A stretch of 64,000 bases of DNA from the NCBI GenBank assembly GCA_030142905.1, contig JASJOG010000429.1, positions 62,001 to 126,000 on the forward strand. The letters run 5' to 3'. The notes under the pieces were generated by a model. It did not search any database. It saw only the letters and a list, made by a program, of their open reading frames with translations, and was not told the DNA's origin. The translations under genes and the position numbers were made by a program. Positions 23,472-45,378 of this stretch are shown piece by piece (position 1 is the first letter of the stretch; each line of letters begins with the position of its first letter). This DNA is from Heliopora coerulea. Lineage: Eukaryota > Cnidaria > Anthozoa > Scleralcyonacea > Helioporidae.

Positions 23472-26400
23472 TTATAGGCCCATAAACTTTCGAGGATATT
23501 TATAACTATCGATAACTTGGCCATCTTCGACGTGCTTGCGTTTCTTGGAAATAGGGGGGAAGGTTGTGTTCAATGAATATCCAATATCGGCGCTTGGGAA
23601 GCCCCGATTATGAAACTCTTGCCTGTCTCGCCAGTCATCGTGGTAACTGTTGCTATTAGTAACAGACATGGCGTTACCAGGACGACTGCAGCTCACAGGA
23701 GGAACATCAGGAAAGCTAGGTGAGATTGGCGTTTTTGACGACACCTCGACATTCCAAGATCTGGAGATTTCATTCAGTAAAAGACATGTGATCTTCCTGT
23801 GTGCAAAGTCGTCCCAATGAACGCCATCTTTGACCCGGCGATATAAATGACGATAAAAGACTTGGTGCAAATCCAGGAAAATGAATCGCTTCCCACGCTG
23901 CTCCAGCTCGCTCCGGACATATAGATTGGCCTTTCGGATGTCCTTCGCAGGAACAGTCTGAACCATGCCTGGGGGAAGAAAGCCCGCCTTGACTTTTTCC
24001 CGAACGGGCAAAGTGGCGTTCCATATGAACAGTCGGTCTTCGTACGGCACGGCGAGATCTATGGCTTCTAACAATTCCGAGATGTTGGTTATGAATTCTT
24101 CGTTTGCAGTTTTCCCGTAACGATGTAGGTCCCACAGGCATGAGTTCATGATAATCACGTGTGGTGGATCTAGTTTAAACTCGTCCAATATGGACTGCAT
24201 ATAGTCATTGTAACACCGCGTCACAAAATAGAACATTACCACGGTCGTTCCGTGGGTGAACTTGCGGACCTCTTTATAGTCCGTACCATTGTGCAGTCCA
24301 GTCTTAACACCGCCTTCCAGCAGGACATCTCCCTGGAAACTTTCTTCGCCCTAAAAGAAAGAAACAGTAGGGACCTTAAGATGTACAATGTCAACTTGAA
24401 CGACGTCCTTTAAAATTTCGCCATTTAACCAAACCACGGTTTATTGACCACCGTGCTTGATACTAGTGGCTTGTTTTATGGCTCCTAAAACGCCCAAGTT
24501 CTCCAAACGGTTAGGACACACGAGACGTCAAATCCCGGACACACGTCGCAGCGACTTGCCCCAGGGACAAATCCCACCATGTGTAGCAAAGAAAAAAAAT
24601 TGTCCCGGGGACAAAATTTTATCCTCGAGACTTGTCGCACGAATTTCAATTGATTTGAATTCCTGCAACAAGTCGCAGGGGTAGAAGCGTGTCCCCGCCA
24701 CATGTCCCTTCGTGTGAACAGTTCATGCGACCAGTTGCATCGATAAAGTTCTAGCATATCCAATCACTGAGTGTCATTTAATTCTCCAAGATACCTCAAC
24801 TCACTTCCTCTTCCTCCTATGGGTAATCAATTATTAAAACTAGTCGATCAAGTAAAACAAGTTTCCATGATAAGTCTCCTCGTGTCTGACATGAATGACA
24901 CGTCCCAGCGACGAGTCTCCGCGACTTCATGCCTCGTGCATCCTAACCTTTAAAATACAGTAAAGTGGGGGTGAATTCAATCTTAAGTATGTTATGAAAC
25001 ACACATCCCATCAACTAACTTGGTGGTCTGCAATTTATTATGAACTAAATGAAATCTATAAAACGTCAACGTAATCTATTGTGAAAATAGCTGCTATGAA
25101 TCGGTAGACGATCGTATCACAAAAGTTGTAATGTTTGTTTGAGTTTTGTCTAGTTTTAGACATGTGAAGTTGTTATCTTATTTTTGTAACCAGCACCGTA
25201 ATTAGTCCTCTCGAAAATGTCAGTTACCGATCTGGCTTAAAAGGTTTTTGTTCATGTTATCGAATGTAAGGTCAAGGTACAAGTTGGTATTGTTAAATTC
25301 TTGCTCTGGTTTGTATTAGTCCCGCCTATATTGATTGAATACCTTGCTGAATTCCAGATATGATGTAATCCTATTCAGATTGGATTTGAACCCGAAATAT
25401 GATGTGAAACTGTGAAATAACATAACTGAGATAAGAATTGGTGTATTCTGATTTTACCAAGAACTATATACATTTGGTACTGGAAAATCTTTTTCAAACA
25501 TCCTTCTTAATTATGTTACATTCCAAACAACGCTTTCGCCCGGCAGAGCGAGAGACTTGGTCAGAATGTATCCGATTATTCAATTTCTAATGTCACTCAC
25601 TGTCAACCAAAACTGCCCAACAAAAGCATAAAAAGAGAGGCTCCTTTCCCTACAGCAGAGAAGAGCAGAGAGAGCAGACAACAACAGAGAGAGCAGACAA
25701 CAACAGAGAGAGCAGACAACAACTGAGAGAGCAGACTACAACAGAGCAGAGCAGACAACAACAGAGCAGAGCAGACAACAACAGAGCAGAGCAGACAACA
25801 ACAGAGCAGAGCAGACAACAACAGAAGAAAGCAGAAAAGAAGAGCCAACAGAAGAGAGCAAAAGAGAGGAGCAGATAAAGCAGAGCTGAGAAGCCAGTAG
25901 AAGAGAACTCAGACTCGGAAGAACTACTAGCGAACTGAACAGTTATCGAACATTCATAAACCATTAGCCATTGTACGTTGTTTTGGTGGTTCCAATAAAG
26001 ATCCCGTTACCTCGCCAAAGCGTGACTCAACTGAGCTAACTACCTCTTACTTAACAAGTAGTAGCATTTTTTATTCCGCGAGCTGACGTCGTCCTTAAGA
26101 CGTGAAAATGGTTTCAGTGACGTTGTATGCACAGCGACGACAGTGTTGACAATGCTTTAGAGAATAAGAAATTATTCATTCTCTTTGTTCTGCATGAAGA
26201 ACTGCGTCGTAGATCTTAAAGTCCCCAGCTACGTGTCCACAGCAAGACGTTGAACACTTTTATCCGAAAGGTTAAGTACGAAACTCTTCCGTGCAATCTT
26301 CTCCTTAATGTCACCTCAAAAAAGAGTGTGTGTTTTTGTTACCCCTTCACTTTTGATGTGAACTCTCTGATCCTTCGAAAACTCATCAATAACTTGTGAG

Positions 26401-28363
26401 GAAAACACAAAGGAAAGTCAACTATTTCGTCTCTTTAAATGTGATAGAAACATGCTGTCTTTTCTCCTCGCATTTTAGAGGCTTACAAATAACTGATTTT
26501 CAAACTTCCTCCGCGAATTAGCGTTTAAAGAGATTTGTGTTTGAAATCATTTCAAAAAATTACAGTACGTGCTGTCGGATCTGAAACACTTGGCTATCAC
26601 CTTGTGTATTATTAATAAACAGAACATTGCTTGAGTATCTCTGCGCTGTGATAGAAAAAATCAAAGACGTTATTTCAACTGGAAAAATGCCTAGTGAATG
26701 CAGCCAACGTACGCCTATGAGATAATTGATATCACGATTACAAGGTTCACCAACCTTCTCCCTCAATTCTTCCAGTTTTAGTAACTGATTTGCTTTAAGA
26801 AGGCAAACCAAATCTTTGTAGACAGATCTCTGTACTGGAAAAAATGGAATGAAAACCCAGTTTATGTATGTACTGTAAATCTCCTATTAAGCTCCACTCT
26901 CTCAAAAACCTCACCCTTGCTGGAGCAAAAAATTTATTAAGCCCCTCCTCTCTTTTAAGTCCACCCCCTACCAGACAGTATTATTAGTGTACTTTTACCA
27001 TACCAATTTGGGCATAAATTCACATGCAGTACTCATGCTCTAGTTCCTTACATAGTATAGATACCATTTTTGGGTTTATTCAATAGAATATTGTGGCATT
27101 TACTCTCAATGGCTAACATGTAAATTAATATTTCTGATGAAGGTAAACTTTCGAGTGCCTAAATGATTTTAAGACCCAACTGAGATCTGTTGCCAAATGG
27201 CCAGCAAGCCATTCCATTTTTGGGTTGTTTGAGGACCTGGTATAGCTACTCGGAACCATGAGCCCGTCCTCTTGAATTCTCACTCCCATCAGTAAAAATT
27301 CTTAGCTACAACCTTTTACAAATTTACACAGCAGATTGTCATGAAAAATTTTATGTTCATATGTCTCTGAGGATGATTCTGAAATAGAATTGAAACACTA
27401 CACATCCCTTTATGGATAAGTGTTAAGTTGTTGTGAGAATATCTTGTCCACTTAATTGGATAAAAACTTGCCTCCAATCTCTGTGGACTTGATAGCTCAA
27501 TAGGTAGAGTGGCAGACCAGTACCCCAAAGGTGCAGGTTCAAATTTGGCTTAAGTCAACATTTTTCAGTTAACTACAGCAGTGTCAGATTATCACAAAAA
27601 ATTTCTTTCAGGAACAATATTACTATGGGAAAATGTCCAACTAATTCCCAATCTTCACAAGTACTAACCATCAGGCATTTGGCAAAGTTAAATAAGCCCT
27701 CCATCTCCATTAAGCCCCCTGTCAAAGCAGCTTGAAATAAGTCCTCAGGGGGGCTTAATTAAGGATTTACAGTAGCACTAGTAGTATTGTACCACTGACA
27801 TGGAAATTCATCAGAACATTGGAGAAATAGCCCCAATTCCAAGAGATGAAAGTTTAGATGCTAACATAACAAATATCAAATAACAAATTTACATGGAATA
27901 TACCACAAATAGCACCATATACTTTTATTGCTGCCATGTGAACTTTTAAAGAAAGCATGTAAGTTGTCAATGGTATTGCTAACAAAATTCAGTCATACTT
28001 TGTAAACACCATTCAGACTAAGATTAAAGGCAGTAGCCAGAACAAAATTCTCAAGTGTACCATTGTCTCTATAGGTTAACCAGGTTTAATGTTAACCCAT
28101 CAAGGTAAAAGCACCCTGTTCTGTATAATTTCATGATCTGCCATCAGTTAGAAAAAAGTACTAACATACATCTTTTTCCCTTAATGAGTTAATAATGAAT
28201 ATACAACCTCAATACTCCCACACACATACGGTTAATAGTCAAATGGTGTATCTTGTAAAAGCCACCATAATAAACCTGACTTACCTGAGTCACCAATCAC
28301 TACAATAAGCTTGTCAGCAAATAAGTTCTGGATGTCATTACTGGTAAACTGAGGAATTTCCAT
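23472..28363 (-). CDS. PC-esterase domain protein (PCED1/FAM113-like), copy B
   Basis: Exons 28285-28363, 26755-26834 and 23472-24350 give 345 aa plus stop. Exon 1 starts MEIPQFTSND and ends VVIGDS with one base of the next codon (donor gtaagt). Exon 2 is exactly 80 nt as in copy A and carries QRSVYKDLVCLL (donor gttggt). Exon 3 starts GEESFQGD and continues LHNGTDYKEVRKF, FYFVTRCYNDY, NSCLWDLHRYG and DGVHWD. Predicted catalytic Ser is residue 26, with the Asp/His pair in DGVHWD. Intron positions and phases (1, then 0) equal those of copy A, which shows the two arose by duplication. The proteins have diverged and the tail here is much shorter, ending KYPRKFMGL. Intron 2 carries a MITE and a minisatellite; intron 1 a SINE-like repeat and a 101-bp MITE. 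A good donor (ggcg|gtaagtg) on the minus strand near 30370 could mark a non-coding first exon, which is unproven. Confidence 0.9.
24509..24950. mobile_element. MITE-like element with GGTTAGGACACACGAGAC ends
   Basis: The left end GGTTAGGACACACGAGAC (24509-24526) pairs with the complement of GCCTCGTGCATCCTAACC (24931-24948) at 15 of 18 positions. Internal CGTCGCAGCGACTTG and GCGACGAGTCTCCGCGAC blocks add partial symmetry. It lies in intron 2 of PCED1 copy B. Open frames across it are not genes. No target duplication was resolved. Confidence 0.6.
25655..25880. repeat. AGAGCAGACAACAAC minisatellite
   Basis: About ten units of 20-24 bp built from AGAGCAGACAACAAC with variable extra AGAG. The long leucine/cysteine-rich minus frames come from this low-complexity tract. 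In PCED1 copy B intron 2. Confidence 0.9.
27340..27640 (+). repeat. tRNA-derived SINE-like repeat
   Basis: TAGCTCAATAGGTAGAGT (A-box-like) and GGTTCAAATTTG (B-box-like) lie 30 bases apart. They are preceded by GGATAAGTGTTAAGTT and GAGAATATCTTGT, and followed by AAGTCAACATTTTTCA. A tail from another copy (TCTGAGGATGATTCTGAAATAG) stands directly before it. In PCED1 copy B intron 1. Confidence 0.7.
28092..28192. mobile_element. 101-bp TTAA-bounded MITE, copy 2
   Basis: Starts TTAACCCATCAAGG and ends CCCTTAATGAGTTAA. Length is exactly 101 bp including the TTAA at each end, as in the copies at 6202, 42688 and 42801. In PCED1 copy B intron 1, 92 bp from the exon 1 donor. Confidence 0.75.
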
Positions 28364-29728
28364 GATTTACATCTCTGATGCAATCTTATATAAAAATAAA
28401 GGCATTGAAGCTCACAATGTGATGGGTTTTAATCATGTTGACACAAAAAATGGAACTATGAGACACTGGATTTCACCTTAAATAGTTAAGACTAGATTTT
28501 CAAATTAGTTGTGGGAAGTATGTGCCAATATGTTTCAGAAGCTATGGTTTTATGACAGCAGTGATATGCTACTATAGATTAAAACAAAGAGGCTTGTGAC
28601 TATACAATATTTTGCAGTGGCTTCCATAATTTACACATGTTGACAGGCCTAGCAGTACTTTTTATCAACTTGAGTCAGTCAGGACTAAGTCATTTAGTAG
28701 CTCAGATTGGATAAAATTAATCATTGCTTTGCTTCAACTGAGAATTTTTTCCCTTTTAAAGTCATAGCCTGCCTTGTTTCATTAGGTCATGTGAACATGT
28801 GCTTCATTTTTTGATGAAGGTTACTATCATTTTTACTTTTTAAAACTCTCATTATAATAATAGTTACCAAAGCTTATAATTTTAACCTTCCTTCAATAAT
28901 AATGTTAGAGATATTCTGAATGTTCCTCGTGGTCTTCATTTAAAGCAAGAGCTACATATTCTCATTTTGTTTAAGGCAGCTCTAATGCTAGTTACCATTT
29001 GTGAGTTAAGTCATCCACCTGGGGTCCTCAATTCAGGTGGTTTTTGACACTGAAAGTTAAGAAATCACAACTACTGACCCTGAACAAGTTTTCTTCCAGT
29101 TGCAGTAATGGCATGAATAAGTGAACTATACGATATTCATGTGTGAGCCTTAGACGTGGCACACAGCAATTATTATCCCAGTAATGCCATCAAACAATAG
29201 CCATGCCACCGAGGATCTCCCTTTTAATTTTTCTGACTTAAAATTGTCAGCAGCCACCAGTAGATATGACCATAAACAAAAACCACTGTAATTAAGAATG
29301 TGCCAGTTTCACTGTTTAAGTTGAAAATGCATACCTGGTTTTCCTCCATAATCAGTAAATTTTCTCTAGCTTGAATAGTATGAAGATCAAGAAACATAAA
29401 TAGAGATGACTTAATGATTTATATCATTTCAACCTTCCTTTAGAAGCTGTCGAAGTGGAAAATGTGAAATACCATCAATTAGAAAACTTTCTAGAACTTG
29501 GGTGTAACACAACGAAGAACCCAGCCCGGTGTGAAGGGCAACAATTCTTTTGAACAAGTTGGATGGGGTAACTGTCAAAAATACGAACTTTGTACAAACT
29601 GTTTACATGACATAAGCACTATTAGTAGAAACTTAGTCGAGTACTATTGCAAATGCTGCATTCTGATTGGCTATGCTACTCGCTATGTTACTCGCTATCT
29701 ATTCGTCAATAGATAGCAAGTAGCGAAA

Positions 29729-29905
29729 ATGGCTTCCGCCTCTCGTTTTTGTGAAGTTTCTGAAGACGAAATAGAATGCATACTTGAAAATGCAATCCCA
29801 GAGAAGACGAAAAATGTTCTTTGCAAAGTGTTTCTACTAAAACAATTAGATTATGAGCTCGAGATTTCTACGAGGGCTTCGCCCTCGTCAACTATCACCT
29901 CATAG
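29729..29905 (+). pseudogene. N-terminal fragment of a Crypton/KIAA1958-like protein
   Basis: A 58-aa frame begins MASASRFCEVSEDEIECI and continues NAIPEKTKNVLCKVF. Starts of the form RF.EVSEDEI followed by a P..TK segment are what I recall for abundant cnidarian KIAA1958/ZMYM-like (Crypton-derived) proteins. Similarity ends at the foldback from 29841, which supplies the last 18 codons and the stop. No recombinase domain is present. Assignment is by recalled resemblance only. Confidence 0.45.
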
Positions 29906-29932
29906 AAATCTCGAGCTCCTAATCTAATTGTT
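29841..29932. repeat. Foldback, 30-bp arms, with inner hairpin
   Basis: 29841-29870 pairs with 29903-29932 with one mismatch (core GAGCTCGAGATTTCTA), and the interior CGAGGGCTTCGCCCTCG is itself a perfect hairpin. Confidence 0.85.
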
Positions 29933-31141
29933 AAATAGTACAAGTGAGACGAGAGCTGCCGAAATCGATTCACAGACGTATGAATACACAAACAAGAAGT
30001 ATTCTCGGTAAAAGTGAAGTATAATAGACGACAAAAGTCAGCTGCCTTGCGTTCAAACTGTAAATAACCAGATCTGTGACTTGAGATTGCTCTAAAACCT
30101 GAATTCTTAAACAATCCAACACATTCAAGCCCAAACAAGATAGGTTTTAAAAATCATAAAGAAGAGTAACATCACTTTTCACAGGCTACAGGTTTCAGCA
30201 GGTAATATCACATGAAGGCAAAAAACTTGTGGAATGGTCATTGTCAACGTTAATATACCGAATTATGTCTGCGTTGTCTTCAAAGGTGCTACGTTGTTTT
30301 GAACTAACTCGCGATAATATTACACTCTGATCAAAGACACATCCCTTTATTAAACGATACACTTACCGCCTTCTATTACATGCCTGGAGAAATCTTTTAT
30401 AGTTCGCCCAGTTGTGATACATCAATTCCGACTGGTCAACATGGTGGACCACTTGACCTGCCCAAAAGACAAAGTGTGCGCGACTTGTACGCGCGGTATT
30501 GCCAGTCATGTGCGCGAGGACAGCGCGTGAGGCGCAGCAGGCGCTTTGCGTGATCGTCCAAATTACGGGCCTACATTCACTACTTCAGTCGGTGGTGTGG
30601 ATTCAAGGCATTTGAAAAGCAATAAAATGGATTGAAATTAGTGAAATGTCCACTTATAATCCTTTTAAAATCTCTTGATTAGCCTTTGCAGGAGTTTGTG
30701 GAATGTATAAACATCAGTGCGTGAATTTAACATGCAATGTAAAGAGCGCTTGTTTGCATCCTTAAAGAAAAATAGAAACCTACTTCAGAGATATGGAAGT
30801 ACTGTAGAGTGCTCCGTGGACAGTGTTGAATGTCGGGAGTTTGGTGGAGGGAGCAGAATCTCTCGCAGTTTTCATGTCATCGTGGCATCGTGCAGTTGTT
30901 GATTTCGTGGGTAGCATGTTGAGTTCCAGTGATAACAGGTTTTGGGCACTTGACAGTTCGTGTTCCTTCCTGTAAGTTACCTTTGGCGTTGCAACACGAA
31001 AAATGTGACGTAATTGCTGTCGAGTGTTAGGTCTCCACGCAATGTAGTGCCATATGAGTTCGTGCTCGTTTCTGTTATATTGTTTTCCTAGCCGACTGTC
31101 GTGACAATCGTAAATTCCACGACGCAGAATTTCTGGCGTGT

Positions 31142-31589
31142 ACTGCCTTTTTCTTTTTCAGAGTTCTGGACGGTTAGAAATAAGGAAGAGAGATTATTAC
31201 TAACAACCGAAATGAGGATGCTTAGATGCATAATGGGAGTGACACTGTTGGATCGCGAAACTAATGAGAACATCAGGAATGAGTTAAACATTGAACCGAT
31301 TACAGATGTTGTTAGAAGATCAAGGATGAGATGGTTTGGCCATCTCCTCAGGATGGATGATAAAAACAAGGTGAAGGAGATGTGGAAAATGAGTGTACCA
31401 GGGAAAAGACGTCAAGGCAGACCCAAAATGAGATGGATGGATAACAGCAGGAAAGACATGTTGGAAATGGGTCTGAAAATGGAAGATGCTCAGAACAGAG
31501 AATTTTGGAGAAAGAAAATACATGCACCCCGACCTAGCAACCAAGCTGGAACAGGGAGAAGATAGTAACTGTAACTGCCTTTTTCTTTT
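31142..31589 (+). mobile_element. 5'-truncated LINE with 16-bp target duplication
   Basis: ACTGCCTTTTTCTTTT at 31142-31157 is repeated exactly at 31574-31589. Between them the plus strand encodes the end of a reverse transcriptase ORF: TEMRMLRCIMGVT, then RRSRMRWFGHLLRMD, GRPKMRWMDN and a stop 8 bases before the right duplication. The RMRWFGH...GRP.MRW pattern is typical of non-LTR retrotransposon C-termini. The element ends in GTAACTGTAACTG. The insert is 416 bp. Confidence 0.85.
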
Positions 31590-32643
31590 GCTGCTAACAG
31601 CCGTTAGCAAATTCTTGGATTTCCTAGGGCCAACGAAACAAAAGAAGGCAATGCGCGTGAAATATTTTGCCTAGTGGAAATTACGCTTCACATAAAAAGT
31701 GTTGATATCTAGGACGTTAAGTGTCCATCCAGTGTCATCTGACAAGACCTCGCGTCATAATCAACTGTACAGTCCCAGCGTAGTTTGGGATTGAATTTGA
31801 GTTGAATACTCTGATTACAAAAATCAATGCCCAGCATATAAGCGGAATAACGCCATAAGCACAAGCTTTGAATTTTTAAAATTGCGTTGGATTGGAGGCA
31901 ATCAGTCAGGGGGACATTGTCTTATCAGATATGGGGTGTCTTAGGGTGTATTTCCACTGTAAGTCATATGATCTCAGTTCTTTGCTTTAGGTGCCTGGCA
32001 CGAGGAGTCCTTGGTAATAGTTGCAGCGGTACATACAACTTAGGAAGAGGATCGTAAAATAAATAAGACGGTTAGATTGGTAGAAATAGAGCTAGGGCAT
32101 TACAGATACCGCAAACAAATGAAAGAGTAACTGCTACTGTTCCTACCAACGTTACACACAAAGTAACGGTGCCCATCGAATATTCCGGAACGGAATGCGA
32201 TAAGAATACAAGAAAAATAATTCCCACGAAATAATTATAGTTAAAATGAAAAGAATTAAAGAATTAACGAAAGAATTAAAGAAAAATTGCGCATCAGTTC
32301 TGCTAAATACTCTAGAAACCGCTCGTCGTATTATCGATATTTGCCAAACACGACTGCAACTTTTCCTTAATTCCTTTCGAACAGTTTTTCTTTCATTTTT
32401 CTGACACTAAGTGCATTCTTTTCTATGAATCAATTACGAGCGAGGAATTTTAAGTTGATTCCATTAATTTAAAAACCATTATAATAAGGAATTGCATAGT
32501 CAACATAACTGCATGGATCGTTCCACAAAGTGGATACACGATAGGTTTCTTTCATTCGATTATCCAGTTTAAAACTTCAGTGGGTTCTGTATGAGTTGAG
32601 TATATAATAATATATAATTTAAGCTTATTATAGATTATGTTTC

Positions 32644-44800
<12,157 letters not shown>

Positions 44801-45378
44801 AATTTAAAGCGAATAAGAAAATTTTCTCGTTAAATATTGAAACATCACTTAGCGTGGCAACTTTGTACAGTATACGCGGTTTCCAAGAAAAAGGATTGGA
44901 CACCAACTCTCCCCTTTGCCCTCGCGAGACACTTGCCTTACCCCCCCCCACCGATGTTATAAATTTCTTTCAAAAAAAAAAAAAAAAAAAAAAAAAAATA
45001 TGTTTTGCAAAATACGATTTTGTTCGCTACAGAGGATGGAATCAGGATTTTTATGTATCCTTAATCTCCCACATTACACGGCCTTTCTGCGCCACAACAC
45101 GATCCACTAGAGGTAAAAAATATTCTTCATTCTTGTTTTCTGAACAGTAAGTGTTGTTTTAGTTGATAGGTAAATCACAATACAGAATTCCTGGAGAATA
45201 ATGTTTGAGAATGAGCAACTTTTTCGTTTGTAGTTCTCGAGTTGCTGCACAGTCAAGTTTAAAATAAAAATTTAAGAGTGAACAAAAACAATGACGTAAT
45301 CACATTCCATCTTCCGCGTAAGGCCTGGAACGAAGAGCAATTTGTGAAGTGTTGTCTTCCCTAAAATCTACGAAAGTG
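44801..45378. promoter_or_regulatory. Shared GOT1/CHMP3 head-to-head promoter region
   Basis: The two start codons are 578 bp apart and diverge. The interval contains a poly-C run, a run of about 28 A (44971-44998) and no TATA box that I can place. A bidirectional promoter is inferred from the arrangement alone. Confidence 0.55.

Larger units (their letters stand above)
28364..32643. other. Intergenic region between PCED1 copy B and GOT1
   Basis: Contains the 5' flank of PCED1 copy B (a more GC-rich patch at 30400-30600 may be its promoter), a Crypton-like fragment with a foldback (29729-29932), a 5'-truncated LINE (31158-31573), and otherwise no recognised gene. Confidence 0.6.

Noticed and set aside
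23770..24141. 123-codon minus frame overlapping PCED1 copy B
   Set aside because: Shadow of exon 3 in another frame; the esterase motifs are all in the other frame.
25603..25964. Leu/Cys-rich minus frames
   Set aside because: Minisatellite translation, no domain, frame-independent.
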